The notes under the pieces: generated by a model | The model's input: the letters and a program-made list of their open reading frames with translations, nothing else | Told to the model about the DNA's origin: nothing | Database searches by the model: none | Part shown: one piece after another, positions 9,550 through 20,600 of the stretch | How positions within the stretch are numbered: position 1 is the first letter of the stretch | How the letters are laid out: each line of letters starts with the position of its first letter | Program-made: the position numbers and the translations under genes | DNA from: an uncultured Lachnospiraceae bacterium | GTDB taxonomy: Bacteria > Bacillota > Clostridia > Lachnospirales > Lachnospiraceae | NCBI GenBank assembly: GCA_947588675.1 | Contig: CANPYY010000001.1 | Location: 62,001-126,000 of the forward strand | DNA length: 64,000 nt | Direction: 5' to 3'

Positions 9550-9771
9550 ATGAGAAAGAAAAAAAATGACCTTGCCAAAAAAAGACGGCTTCTTATGGAT
9601 GATATAACAAAGACCCGACAGGCGCGGGAAATTGCATATATCAATTTCCAGAACGTGTCGGACCCCGATTTGATAGACTGTTATATATATGAAATAAATT
9701 CCGTAGACCTCAGGTACAAATACCTTATAAACCAGATAAGAAAACTTAGCGTTACCGAAACAACCAATTAA
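9550..9771 (+). CDS. YaaL family (DUF2508) protein
   Basis: MRKKKNDLAKKRRLLMDDITKTRQAREIAYINFQNVSDPDLIDCYIYEINSVDLRYKYLINQIRK; RBS GGAGG before ATG at 9550; next to bofA as in Bacillus. Confidence 0.75.
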   Translation: MRKKKNDLAKKRRLLMDDITKTRQAREIAYINFQNVSDPDLIDCYIYEINSVDLRYKYLINQIRKLSVTETTN

Positions 9772-9773
9772 TA

Positions 9774-11270
9774 CTATAATAAACGGCCGTATATACCGGC
9801 ATATTTTCTTAACCAGCCGGCATCTTCATGATTAATCTGTCCGCTTAACGCACGCCACTGCCAGTTAGCTCCAATAGTAGAAGGCGTATTCATTCTTGCC
9901 TCCGTACCCAGTTCAAGCACATCCTGCATCTGTATTATAACTACATCTGCAATACTCATATATGCAGCCTGTATCATACGCCGCGGTATTTCTGAAACAT
10001 CTCCCGCACCAATATAGTCCATAACCTGAGTTCTCTGATAATCATATGATTTATCAACAAATCCTTTTATCGTATCATTATCATGCGTACCCGCATATAA
10101 TACACAGTTAGAATTTTTGTAATTATGGGGCAGATATTCATTGTGCGGCTGTCCGTCAAATGCAAATTCAAAAATTTTCATACCCGGCCATCCTGTTTCT
10201 TCAATCAGTTCTCTTACAGGCGGCACTATAACTCCGAGATCCTCCGCAATTATCGAAGCGTCTCCTACCGAGTCTGATATTATATCCGTAAGTTTTCTTC
10301 CCGGTCCGGTACGCCATTCTCCTGTCTTCGCATTAACGCTATCCGCAGGAATCGCATAATATCTTACTATCCCTATAAAATGGTCGATTCTTATAACATC
10401 ATAGAGATCTGCACAGGCATTCATACGTTTACGCCACCAGTCAAAGCGCTCTTTTTCCATTACCTCCCAGTTATATATAGGATTACCCCAAAGCTGACCG
10501 TCTTCTGAAAAACAATCAGGCGGTACTCCCGCAACAGATACGGGCCTTCTCTTTTCATCCATTTCAAACAGGTGGTTGTATGCCCACACATCTGCGCTGT
10601 CCAGCGATACATAAAGAGGTATATCGCCTATTATTTTTATTCCGCGCTCATTTACATATTTTTTTAGTCTGCCCCACTGTTCAAAAAACTTATACTGGCA
10701 GAAACGCCAGAAGTCAATTTCGTAAGCAAGGCTGTCCTTGTAAAATTCCACTCTGTCGGCACGTCTGAACCGTATATCTTCATCCCATTCTATCCAGGAG
10801 CGGTTATCAAAATGCTCTTTAAGCGCCATAAACAGCGCATAGTCGTCCAGCCAGAAAGAATTATCATGACAGAAATCAATATATTCTCTTTCATTCTGAT
10901 GGCCGCTGTTTTTATATGCCGTCTTCAATATCTCAAATCTGTTATCAAATAAATAACTGTAATTAACCCTGTCGTCCCTCTCATTCCATGTAATCTCCGA
11001 TAAAATACCGCAGGGAATAAGACCTTCTTCGGCAAGTGTATCAAGGTCTATGAAATAAGGATTACCTGCAAATGCAGAAAACGACTGATACGGACTATCT
11101 CCAAAACTCGTCGGTCCTACAGGAAGTACCTGCCAGTACCTCTGTCCTGCTTCACACAGCCAGTCTGCAAACCTATAGGCCTCCTTTCCAAGAGTTCCTA
11201 TTCCATACGGTGATGGCAGACTGCTCACCGGCATAAGTATTCCTGCTCCTCTTATCAACTTACTGCTCAT
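9774..11270 (-). CDS. malQ: 4-alpha-glucanotransferase
   Basis: SSLPSPYGIGTLGKEAYRFADWL, GDIPLYVSLDSADVWA, IRIDHFIGIVRYYAIP, IAEDLGVIVPPV, TPSTIGANWQWR. Confidence 0.95.
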   Translation of the reverse strand: MSSKLIRGAGILMPVSSLPSPYGIGTLGKEAYRFADWLCEAGQRYWQVLPVGPTSFGDSPYQSFSAFAGNPYFIDLDTLAEEGLIPCGILSEITWNERDDRVNYSYLFDNRFEILKTAYKNSGHQNEREYIDFCHDNSFWLDDYALFMALKEHFDNRSWIEWDEDIRFRRADRVEFYKDSLAYEIDFWRFCQYKFFEQWGRLKKYVNERGIKIIGDIPLYVSLDSADVWAYNHLFEMDEKRRPVSVAGVPPDCFSEDGQLWGNPIYNWEVMEKERFDWWRKRMNACADLYDVIRIDHFIGIVRYYAIPADSVNAKTGEWRTGPGRKLTDIISDSVGDASIIAEDLGVIVPPVRELIEETGWPGMKIFEFAFDGQPHNEYLPHNYKNSNCVLYAGTHDNDTIKGFVDKSYDYQRTQVMDYIGAGDVSEIPRRMIQAAYMSIADVVIIQMQDVLELGTEARMNTPSTIGANWQWRALSGQINHEDAGWLRKYAGIYGRLL

Positions 11271-11293
11271 TATTTCCTCCCGGTAATCTTCAA

Positions 11294-12832
11294 TTACTTA
11301 AAAGCATATTTCATAAACTTATACAGGTTTCTGTTCCAGCATTCATCTTCATGCTCAAGACCCTGTTCTTCAATAAACATGTAATTTAACTCATATTCTG
11401 TACAAACCTTTGCCATTGCTTTGGATTTGCTTGATGTCTTATCATTTGCAAGACCATCCTCCGTACCTACCATAATTGCAAAAAACCTGAGATTATCATT
11501 AAGCCTTGCGGCATCTTCTTTACAGGTAACAAGCGTCTGGTCATCTCCTGCAAACGGCGATGATGAAAATGCTCCGACATATGCAAATTTATCCGAATTT
11601 TTAAGCCCTATGTCAAAAGTCTGTCCTCCGCCCATTGACAGCCCGCATATTGCAGTATGCTCCTTGCCCTCTGCAACGCTGTAATGCTCGCTTATATATG
11701 GCATAAGATTATATAATATCTCATATTCAAGCAGGAAACAGTCTCTTCCCCAATCTGTTATTACAGCATCTTCCGGCACATTGGGATAAACCCTTGACGA
11801 GTCATATGGTATCGTTCCATTTGGAAATACAACAATACACGGCTCAATCATTCCTGCGGCATACATATTATCAAGTATTTTATCCGCATTGCATCCGTCA
11901 TTTTTCTGTCCCTTGTCGTTTGTCCAGTACCATTCGTCACCTCCGCCGCCATGCAGACAGTACAGAACATTGTACTCAGTATCTTCCGAATAATCGGCAG
12001 GAGTCCATACCCTTGCCGTTATCGTCTGGCTGTCACGGTAATCCGTATGATATGATATCTGCGTCACTTTCCCGTGAGGAATATCGGCGTTATATTCTTT
12101 ATAGGAATCATCAGGGACTTCCGTATCAACCACGTTTACATGAATACTTGCGCTTATTGAATCATCGACACCGGCCACGGATGAAAGCGTAATAATTGTC
12201 ATACCGGGATATTTTGCCTCAATATTACCGGCTTTATCTACAGAAGCTACCCAGTCCCTTAAACTCGTATACGTAACGCTGTCCTTATCCGCGTCGGGAG
12301 GAGTAAGCTTTGTATTAAGCGTATATGTACTGCCGACTTCAAGAGTGATATAATCATTCTCTGCAATTTCCACCCCTTTTACAGGATTATCAAAATATAT
12401 TATATCCTGTGTAGGCGCAGGCTGGGTCTGTTGTGCCTGCTGTGTAGGCTGGACAGGCACAACCTGAGTTTCAGGCGGCGTTACAGAACCTTTATCAGAT
12501 TCCTGTTTATTTTTAACCGTTACCGTACACTTTGCTTTTGCACCTTTTATTTTTGCCATAATTATTGTCTTTCCTTTTGCCTTTGCAGTAACTTTTCCTT
12601 TTTTATTTACCGATGCAACCCTCTTTTTTGAAGAAGTCCATTTTACCGAAACTTTTGAAGATTTTTTCTTTATCTTTGCTTTAAGTTTAAAACTTTCGCC
12701 AACGTTAAGGCTGAGCTTTGTCTTATTAAGAGTAATCTTCTTTGCCGCCGCAACACTTCCTGTCGCCCCGGTTGCAGCAATTGACGCAGTCAATAAACCC
12801 GCAGCTAAAGCTAATGAAATAAATTTTTTCAT
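11294..12832 (-). CDS. Secreted CE1-like esterase (feruloyl/acetyl-xylan esterase fold) with two Ig-like (Big_2) domains
   Basis: Signal peptide; Lys-rich Big_2-like domain; Q/P/T linker; second Big_2; esterase D-like domain with LYCLHGGGGDEWYW and nucleophile elbow GLSMGG. Confidence 0.85.
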   Translation of the reverse strand: MKKFISLALAAGLLTASIAATGATGSVAAAKKITLNKTKLSLNVGESFKLKAKIKKKSSKVSVKWTSSKKRVASVNKKGKVTAKAKGKTIIMAKIKGAKAKCTVTVKNKQESDKGSVTPPETQVVPVQPTQQAQQTQPAPTQDIIYFDNPVKGVEIAENDYITLEVGSTYTLNTKLTPPDADKDSVTYTSLRDWVASVDKAGNIEAKYPGMTIITLSSVAGVDDSISASIHVNVVDTEVPDDSYKEYNADIPHGKVTQISYHTDYRDSQTITARVWTPADYSEDTEYNVLYCLHGGGGDEWYWTNDKGQKNDGCNADKILDNMYAAGMIEPCIVVFPNGTIPYDSSRVYPNVPEDAVITDWGRDCFLLEYEILYNLMPYISEHYSVAEGKEHTAICGLSMGGGQTFDIGLKNSDKFAYVGAFSSSPFAGDDQTLVTCKEDAARLNDNLRFFAIMVGTEDGLANDKTSSKSKAMAKVCTEYELNYMFIEEQGLEHEDECWNRNLYKFMKYAFK

Positions 12833-12883
12833 TATATGTAATACCTCCCCCTCTTAAATTTTCATATATTAAGTATATCATCT

Positions 12884-12911
12884 TTGAATTAGTAAAACAA
12901 TATGTTATAAT
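12884..12911 (+). promoter_or_regulatory. Candidate sigma-A promoter for the MBOAT operon
   Basis: TTGAAT - 16 nt - TATAAT, 36 nt upstream of the ATG at 12947. Confidence 0.55.
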
Positions 12912-12946
12912 CCAAATATATTATTTTATGAAAGAGGAATATTATA

Positions 12947-14353
12947 ATGGTGTTTTCATCTTCGGTCTTTTTGTGTTTTTTTCTTCCTGCATGTCTGCTG
13001 TTTTATTACATTTCACCTGCAGGTTTCAAAAATACCGTACTTCTTTTATTCAGCCTTTTATTTTACTGGTGGAATAAACCTGAATATGTTTTTCTCATAC
13101 TTTTTTCAATAACGCTCAATTATTTTGGCGGCGTATTAATTGATAATCTTACACGCAGCGTGTCCAGAAAAATTGCATTTATTTCTGTACTCATAATTAA
13201 TATCCTTTTATTAGTTATATTCAAATACACGGATTTTATTATTACCAATATAAATCAAATATCCGGCAGTTCATTTCCACTTCCCAACATCATACTGCCA
13301 ATAGGTATATCCTTTTTTACATTTCAGGGAATTTCATATATATGCGATATTTACATGGGAAAATGCACCTGCTGTAAAAATCCGCTCGATGCGGCTCTTT
13401 ATATTTCGCTTTTTCCACAGCTCGTTGCGGGTCCTATTGTAAAATACAATGAAATAAGCTCACAGCTTAAAAAAAGATATGTAACCTTACATGTTTTTTC
13501 AGAAGGAATAATGAGATTTATTGCAGGTCTTGCCAAAAAGGTACTCATTGCAAACGTCCTCGGTGAAACCGCCGACAATATTTTTAATCAGATTGAAAGC
13601 GGTATTGACCCGATTACCGCATGGCTTGGAATAATATGTTACACATTACAGATATATTTCGATTTTTCAGGTTACTCTGATATGGCGATTGGTCTGGGCA
13701 AATTATTTGGTTTTTCCTTTCCTGAAAATTTTAATTATCCTTATATATCAAAATCAATTACGGAATTTTGGCGCAGATGGCATATTTCATTATCTACATG
13801 GTTTCGCGACTATATTTACATACCGCTTGGCGGCAGCAGAAGCGGAAACAGAAGCCTTAACCTGTTGATTGTATTTTTTATTACGGGACTTTGGCACGGC
13901 GCATCATGGAATTTTATTTTATGGGGCGGAATGTACGGTATACTGCTCGTTCTTGAAAAACCGTTTATAAGCCGTAATATATATAAGAAAATACCTTCAT
14001 TTTTCAAATGGGCAGTTACTATTATTATCGTAATGACGGGATGGGTATTATTCCGGGCTCCCGACTTAAAAAGCGCAATAAGCTACATGTCCGCCATGTA
14101 TAATATACATTCAATTCCTGCAGCAGAGACACATTTTTCATATGTATATTATCTGAACAAAAGACTTATATTTACATTGCTTGCCGCTGTCATTGCAAGC
14201 ACGCCTTTCCTTACCAGAAAGTTTAATTACCTGAAGCGTAAATATGCCTGCATACGCGCCGTACAGATAATACCCGCCTTTATACTGTTTATGATATGTA
14301 TCATCTGCATTGCAAACAGCGCATACAACCCATTCATTTATTTTCAGTTTTAA
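12947..14353 (+). CDS. MBOAT family O-acyltransferase (AlgI/DltB-like)
   Basis: PLVAGPIVKYNEI, DFSGYSDMAIGLGKLFGFSFPENFNYPYISKSITEFWRRWHISLSTWFRDYIYIPLGGSR, FITGLWHGASWNFILWG. Confidence 0.95.
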   Translation: MVFSSSVFLCFFLPACLLFYYISPAGFKNTVLLLFSLLFYWWNKPEYVFLILFSITLNYFGGVLIDNLTRSVSRKIAFISVLIINILLLVIFKYTDFIITNINQISGSSFPLPNIILPIGISFFTFQGISYICDIYMGKCTCCKNPLDAALYISLFPQLVAGPIVKYNEISSQLKKRYVTLHVFSEGIMRFIAGLAKKVLIANVLGETADNIFNQIESGIDPITAWLGIICYTLQIYFDFSGYSDMAIGLGKLFGFSFPENFNYPYISKSITEFWRRWHISLSTWFRDYIYIPLGGSRSGNRSLNLLIVFFITGLWHGASWNFILWGGMYGILLVLEKPFISRNIYKKIPSFFKWAVTIIIVMTGWVLFRAPDLKSAISYMSAMYNIHSIPAAETHFSYVYYLNKRLIFTLLAAVIASTPFLTRKFNYLKRKYACIRAVQIIPAFILFMICIICIANSAYNPFIYFQF

Positions 14354-14373
14354 TCATAAGAAAGGATTGCGAT

Positions 14374-15474
14374 ATGAAAAAATCAATTAAGATTACCGAT
14401 ACGATTATTGTAATTTTGTTTCTGTTGTTTATTACTGTTCCGGCAGTTTTTATGAACATCAAACCGGACCAGATATCAGAAATAGATAACACTTCCCTTA
14501 TCGATATAGAAGATATAGGGAGTATAACCTCTATCCCTGAGGACACCGAAACATATATTTCACAAAGATTAGGATTTCGTACAGAAATGATTAACGCTTA
14601 CCTGTATGGAAACGACCGGTTATTTGATGTCCTTCTGCACCCTAATTATACTTATGGAAAAGACGGTTATGTATTTTTTCATATGCCTGACGAAAAAAAA
14701 GATAACGTATGGCTCGATTTATTTGCACGCTACATTTTATATATGCAGAATTACTGCAAAAATAAAGATATAGATTTTCTGTATTGCATAAATCCAAATA
14801 AAACTCAGATATACAGCGAATATCTTCCCGACGGCGTACATCTGAATTTTTACCGTCAGAAACATCTCCTCTCATTACTTGACAAATACGGCATTAATTA
14901 TATGGATAATACTCCAATATTAAAAGAAGCCTCCAAAACCACTCAGGTCTTTGACAAAAAATATGATGCCGGACACTGGAATGAAACGGGAGCATATATA
15001 GGAATAAGCAATATACTCGAAACACTGCATAAAACGCATACAAACATTCCTCTTAATAGCGAAAAAGATTATACCAGCATAGACATAACCCATCAATATC
15101 TTCCGCTGTCATACTTTGAAATAAACGAGCCTTCAGTGGCATACGAACGCAACAATCCAACGGCTGTCAACGTGACCGATAATGACACCGACATATTACT
15201 TGACGAAACCTACAGGGATTATTCGCATTTTATCAATACTACACATCCCGAATATCCTAAAATACTTGTATTCCGTGGAAGTTATTTCCTTGGTAAAGAG
15301 AAATTTATGAACGAAAGTTTTTCAGAAAGCGTGTTTGTACACAGCTATTATAATATATTTAATATTGAATATTATGTAGAAAAATTTAATCCTGATATCG
15401 TCTTGTTTGAGTCAGTAGAATATGCTACAAAAAATAAATACTTCCCAAAAGACAAGCTTAGAAAACATATTTAG
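14374..15474 (+). CDS. DHHW/AlgX-like SGNH-fold protein, partner of the MBOAT acyltransferase
   Basis: ATG at 14374 (the upstream 26 codons overlap the MBOAT gene); YDAGHWNETGAYIGISNIL and FRGSYFLGKEKFMNESFSE. Confidence 0.75.
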   Translation: MKKSIKITDTIIVILFLLFITVPAVFMNIKPDQISEIDNTSLIDIEDIGSITSIPEDTETYISQRLGFRTEMINAYLYGNDRLFDVLLHPNYTYGKDGYVFFHMPDEKKDNVWLDLFARYILYMQNYCKNKDIDFLYCINPNKTQIYSEYLPDGVHLNFYRQKHLLSLLDKYGINYMDNTPILKEASKTTQVFDKKYDAGHWNETGAYIGISNILETLHKTHTNIPLNSEKDYTSIDITHQYLPLSYFEINEPSVAYERNNPTAVNVTDNDTDILLDETYRDYSHFINTTHPEYPKILVFRGSYFLGKEKFMNESFSESVFVHSYYNIFNIEYYVEKFNPDIVLFESVEYATKNKYFPKDKLRKHI

Positions 15475-15514
15475 AAAATAAAAATACTGTCTGCAACAAT
15501 ATGTAAAACTAAAA

Positions 15515-15545
15515 AACCGGTGCGGCTTTCGTCGCACCGGTTTTT
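15515..15545. terminator. Bidirectional intrinsic terminator
   Basis: AAACCGGTGCG-gctttcgt-CGCACCGGTTTTT hairpin flanked by A-run and T-run between convergent genes. Confidence 0.88.
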
Positions 15546-15564
15546 GGAAATATCTTATAATTGA

Positions 15565-17538
15565 TTACTGAAGTTTAATTCTTCCGAAACAATTCGGATA
15601 CTGATATGCATTGTTTGTCTGATCATAAGCTGTAAGAGTTGTTGCTCTTGCAGGCTGTGGTTCTACTGTTGTTTCACCTGACTCTGTATCTGTAGTTTCT
15701 ACTTCAGTTGTATAGCAGTCATTAATCTGAAGATCCATACCCATCGTATCGCCAACTTTATGTGGTCCTTTTAACTTAATGATCATCTCAACCATATATC
15801 CTGTAGCATCTGTAATATCATCACTGACTGTTCCATCAGCATGTTTGTAGTTTACAGCATATGCTATCATATCATATGGAGCTGTTCCCTCTGTAGATTC
15901 TGCTCCTTCAGCATCATTCTTACATGTAAATGCGCTGTTTGCAGCGTCTACACGAATCTGAACTTCATCGCCTACATAGGTTTCATTCATTGCATAATCC
16001 TCATCAAAGAAAAACTCAACTGAATCTGTAGCAAAGTGTGCCCACTGGCTTGTAGCACTATCATAGATAGCTGCAGGAGAGATATCCTTATCAGTTATAT
16101 CATACAGTACATACAGATAATTCTCACTCCAGATTGTATAAGCCTGTGCAGATTCTCTATTATTAGCCTGAAGTCCCCATGTACTCTCATCTGCATTGCC
16201 CATATATTCAGGTACATTCTGTTTTGTAAAGACGATAGAAGGACTCTGAGCGTCCTCATATACTTTTGTCCAGTATGTCGGATCAACGAAATTCATCGTA
16301 TGAGCGCCCGGATATAATTCATTTGCCTGTTCAGTATCGCTATCTGCATATACAGGGTCAGCTTTCTTTACTGCTGCTGCTGCAAGAATTGCTTCTTCTT
16401 CATCAGTATGGTAAGCCGTTGTAGGCTGTTCCATTGCTGCTAAAAGTTCAACAGCGCCAAGAACTGAAGCGTCCTTGTCTGCTGACAGTTCTGACTGAAC
16501 AAGACTCCATTCATCCTTGTCTGCATCATACTTCATCTCTGTCCACGTATCAAAGTAATTTACTGTTGTATTTCCTTCATTAATCTGGATATCAACTGCA
16601 ACGCTTCCTCCTACTTCCTTAGCCGAAATAGGAACGCTTACTTCTGCCGTGTATCCCGTGTCTGTAGTTACAACCTTATCAGATGTTGCTTTCTTAATAT
16701 CTGTTGCTTTAGCATCATCTGCAGCATAAACCGTTACTGAATCTCCATCTCCGGCGTTTGGCTTAGTTACGTTAACAAGCGCATAAAGATTTGCATCATC
16801 CCACATAAGTTTAACAGTTGCGCCTGTAATTGTTGTTTCTCCGCCTCTTACGCCATATTCCAATGTCTTCTTGTCAGTAATGAGGTCCTGTGGGAAAGCA
16901 TCTTCCCATGCTTCTCCTGCTGCCTGTGTTCCATCAGTAACATCAATTGCTGTTCCGTCAGCAACCTTAGTTGCGGTAAGTGAACCGTTCTTAGGTACGT
17001 TTGATGGTGTTGGGCTTGGCTTTGGAGTAGCTGTAGGTCCCTTTGTCGGTGTAGGACCGGCAGGATTATCCGAAGCATCCGGGCCATTAGGATTATCCGG
17101 ATTGTTAGGATTATTCTGACCATTAGAATTCGTTCCCTGGGTAGGAGCTACAGTCTGTCCTGTCTGCTGTCCGCCATTATTAGCCTTTTCGTTACTTACA
17201 GTTACCTTACAAACAAGTTTTTTCTTTGTCTTACCTGCTTTGTATGTAGCTGTAATCTTTGCCTTTCCTTCTTTCTTACCTGTAACTGTTGCTGTAGGCT
17301 TCTTAGCCTTTTTCTTTGCGACAACCTTTGCTACGGCTTTCTTACTTGACTTCCAAGTAACCTTAGCTTTCTTGGCGCCATTTTTAACCGTAAGCTTAAC
17401 TTTACCGCCAACTGCTATAGTAGTTTTAGGTTTATTAAGCTTAGGTTTTTTAGCTGCATCAGCAGAACCTGCCGGTGCAACAGTGATTACCATTGCCGCA
17501 CAAAGAGCAATAGCAATACCTTTTCTTAATGCTCGCAT
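15565..17538 (-). CDS. Secreted protein: Lys-rich Ig-like domain, Pro/Thr linker, two CBM9-like modules, no obvious catalytic domain
   Basis: ATG at 17538 with AGGAGG; MRALRKGIAIALCAAMVITVAPAGSADA signal peptide; VKLMWDDANLYALVNVTKPNA and YTIWSENYLYVLYDITDKDI...DSVEFFFDEDY...VQIRVDA are CBM9/DOMON-like. Confidence 0.75.
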   Translation of the reverse strand: MRALRKGIAIALCAAMVITVAPAGSADAAKKPKLNKPKTTIAVGGKVKLTVKNGAKKAKVTWKSSKKAVAKVVAKKKAKKPTATVTGKKEGKAKITATYKAGKTKKKLVCKVTVSNEKANNGGQQTGQTVAPTQGTNSNGQNNPNNPDNPNGPDASDNPAGPTPTKGPTATPKPSPTPSNVPKNGSLTATKVADGTAIDVTDGTQAAGEAWEDAFPQDLITDKKTLEYGVRGGETTITGATVKLMWDDANLYALVNVTKPNAGDGDSVTVYAADDAKATDIKKATSDKVVTTDTGYTAEVSVPISAKEVGGSVAVDIQINEGNTTVNYFDTWTEMKYDADKDEWSLVQSELSADKDASVLGAVELLAAMEQPTTAYHTDEEEAILAAAAVKKADPVYADSDTEQANELYPGAHTMNFVDPTYWTKVYEDAQSPSIVFTKQNVPEYMGNADESTWGLQANNRESAQAYTIWSENYLYVLYDITDKDISPAAIYDSATSQWAHFATDSVEFFFDEDYAMNETYVGDEVQIRVDAANSAFTCKNDAEGAESTEGTAPYDMIAYAVNYKHADGTVSDDITDATGYMVEMIIKLKGPHKVGDTMGMDLQINDCYTTEVETTDTESGETTVEPQPARATTLTAYDQTNNAYQYPNCFGRIKLQ

Positions 17539-17693
17539 AGTATTCCCTCCTAGAAATATAATAATAATAGCTATTAGTTCGCTAGTATTATCATTATCGT
17601 ACATTTTTTGCAATATGTCAATGTTTTTTCACAATGTATTTAAATTTTCTTTAAAAATTTGTAAAAAATTCCACTGTCAGAGCCTGTAAAATC

Positions 17694-20600
17694 TCACCTC
17701 AGTCCCGCATTTTTTAACAATCTGTCATATTGTTTCCTCTTTCCGGCAGGTCCGGTTATTCTGTAATTTTTTGCCGTTTTTGCAAATGCCTGTTTTGATA
17801 CGCTTTTCAGCTTTTTAGTTTTAAATACGATAGTCTTTAATTTATGGCAGTTTTTAAATGCGGCAGTTTTAATTGAAGTTACGTTTTTTCCTATAGTAAC
17901 TTTAATAAGTTTACTATATTTACAAAAAGCTTTTTTCCCAATTGATGTGACCTTATATTTTATACCGCCGTTTTTTACTACGGCAGGAATGTTTACTGAC
18001 TTAACATTTTTCTTTGTACATCCGCTTACCGAAACAGTTTTCTTCAGGGAATCAGTCACCTTATATATATATTTCCCCTTCTTGAAACTCTTTACCTCCT
18101 CTTTCTTTATAACGGTATCTTTATCTGAATTATCGTTTATGCTGACAACAGACTGATTTTTATTTTCATCACTTCCCGCGGAAGCCTCCGGTGCAGAATC
18201 CTCCGGCTTTTCTCCGGTATCTTTCCTGTCAGCAATGTCGTCTGATATATTGGCTTTCTCCGGTACCGTCTGTACTGTTACGGAAGCCGGAGCAAGTCCG
18301 TCAGAAGATGCCGTAACCGTAAAACTTCCTTCATTATTAAGAGATTTTACTATCACAAGCGCCTTTCCGTTAAACGCCTGACGCAGCCATTTTCCATTCG
18401 TATCCTTATATCTTTCTTTTGATACGGGATTCCCGTTATCTACGCCTACAATTTCGCCGTCCCCTTCAATATTAAATTCTATCTGATTTGATGCAATAGG
18501 CATAAAATTACCGTCTTTATCCAGTACATCTACCGTAATATAACTAAGGTCTGTTCCATTGCACGTTATAGTTTCCCTGTCGGCAGATGCTGAAAGGGAA
18601 GCAGGCTGTCCGGCAGTAACTACCTCATCCCGCGCTATCTCTGCTCCCGATTCATCATATGCCACTGCTTCAATCTTAGTCCCGATTTTATATTCCCACG
18701 GAAGCGCCCATTCAAGATACAGGCGGTCGCTGTTTTCTGACTGCTGTCTGTACTCCTTCCCATAATCCGTCGTCATTTGTGCAAAATTTTTTTTACCCTG
18801 TGACACGCCGTCTACAAACAACTCGACGGCAGGAGCGTTAGAATATATTCTTACCGGAATTTTTCCAACTGCATCATCACCGTAATTTACAATTTCCGCC
18901 TCATCCAGATATTCAAGCACTGTCTTGTCCGGATAAGTCACTTTTTTACGCATTGCATCATCTTCCCAGTTCCAGTGCGGCATTATATGTACCATTGGAT
19001 TGTCCTTTACATCCGTCCACTGGCTCTGATACAGATAGTATCTGTCTTTTGCGAAACCACACGTATCAACAATACCGCAATAAGAACTTTTAGCAGTGCC
19101 GTAAAAGGGTTCCGGTTCTCCTATATAATCAAAACCCGTCCATACAAACTGACCGGCAATAAACTGTCTGTCCCTGTCAAAAATAAGCGCTTCCGTAACA
19201 TTCCTTCCATATCTTGACGTACGGTTATCATACTCAGAAGCATGTTTTCCTGATACCGCATCATCTGCAAGATTGCCATCTACATTATCTACGGCATGAT
19301 TACCGGAAATCCATGGACTTGCATAATATCCTCTCGAACTTACCGTCATAGTAGTTTCCGATGCAAATATTTTCCAGTCGGGATTTTGTTCATGAAGCGA
19401 ATCATAATATGCCTCTCCGTAATTAAGCCCTACTATATCAAGTTCATCATCCACCTGTTTAATTATTGCAGGATTTGACCAATCAACCTTATACTTGTTT
19501 TCACCCATGGACACCGGATGGTCTTCGTCCACATCTTTAACCCACTCTACCATTTCCTTAACATATTCTATGCCCTCATTATATGTTGTTTCCGTACATT
19601 CATTACCTATTCCCCATATAATGATACATGGACTGTTACGGTCCTTTTTCACTATCTGCTGCAAATCATATTTGCCCCATGTTATTCCTTCCTGCGCATC
19701 AGGGTGAGTACAGGAAGTCATAAAGAACTGTTTACCATAATCAGAATCATTTTTTCCGTCCCACCATGTATCAAATGATTCCTCAAATACCATTATCCCC
19801 ATTTCATTACAAAGTTTTATAAACTTTGGAGATGCCGCATTGTGTGAAGTCCTGACAGCATTTGCTCCCATTTCTTTCATAATCGTAAGCTGGCGCCTGA
19901 AAGCCGCCTCATTACCACACGCTCCAAGCGCTCCCTGATCATGGTGCAGGCATACTCCCTGTATTTTCATATATTTTCCATTAAGGGAAAATCCTTTTTC
20001 CGCATCAAAAGTAAAATACTTAAATCCAAATGTATTTTCATATGTATCAATAACTTCACCATCTTTAAGTATTTCCGTTTTCATAACATACAGCTTAGGC
20101 TCATCAGGAGTCCAAAGTTTTGGATTTTCTACCGTCATTTTCTGCATTAATGAAAATGTACCTGACGGCTCTACTGTTTCCTGTGAACTTAACACCGGTT
20201 TTGAACCTGAATAAGCATTAACCCCGTAATAATTCATCACTGTATTCCTGACGCATATACCGGCAGCTTTATCTGTTTCATTTTCCACGGTTGTAACTAC
20301 TTCTACCGTAACTTTACCTGAACTGTATTCTTTTTCAAGGTCAGGCGTACGTATCACCACCCCATATTTTTCTATATGTACCGGATTCGTAACAGTTAAA
20401 TATACGTCCCGGTATATTCCGCTGCCGCTGTACCATCTGCTTGTATAACCTGAGCCGTTTTCATTTGTGGCGTTCGTTACACTCACCGCAATTACATTCT
20501 GTGTTTTTCCATCACATACAACATAATCCGTTATATCAAATGAAAATGGCACATATCCATTTGGATAATTACCAACCAACTGCCCGTTCACATATATATA

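Noticed and set aside
9420-9644. N-terminal extension of the 147-aa ORF at 9201-9644
   Set aside because: It overlaps the YaaL gene on the opposite strand and does not resemble BofA; a TTG with a good RBS at 9419 fits better.
16848-17123. Overlapping ORFs on both strands in the linker region of the CBM9 protein
   Set aside because: They arise from low-complexity Pro/Thr/Asn codon repeats; the minus-strand 15565-17538 frame explains the region.
17100-17500. Repetitive AAG/AAA-rich DNA in the Lys-rich domains as a possible DNA repeat array
   Set aside because: The repetition is at codon level (poly-Lys rich Ig-like domain) with no fixed period or conserved spacer; not CRISPR or a tandem DNA repeat.
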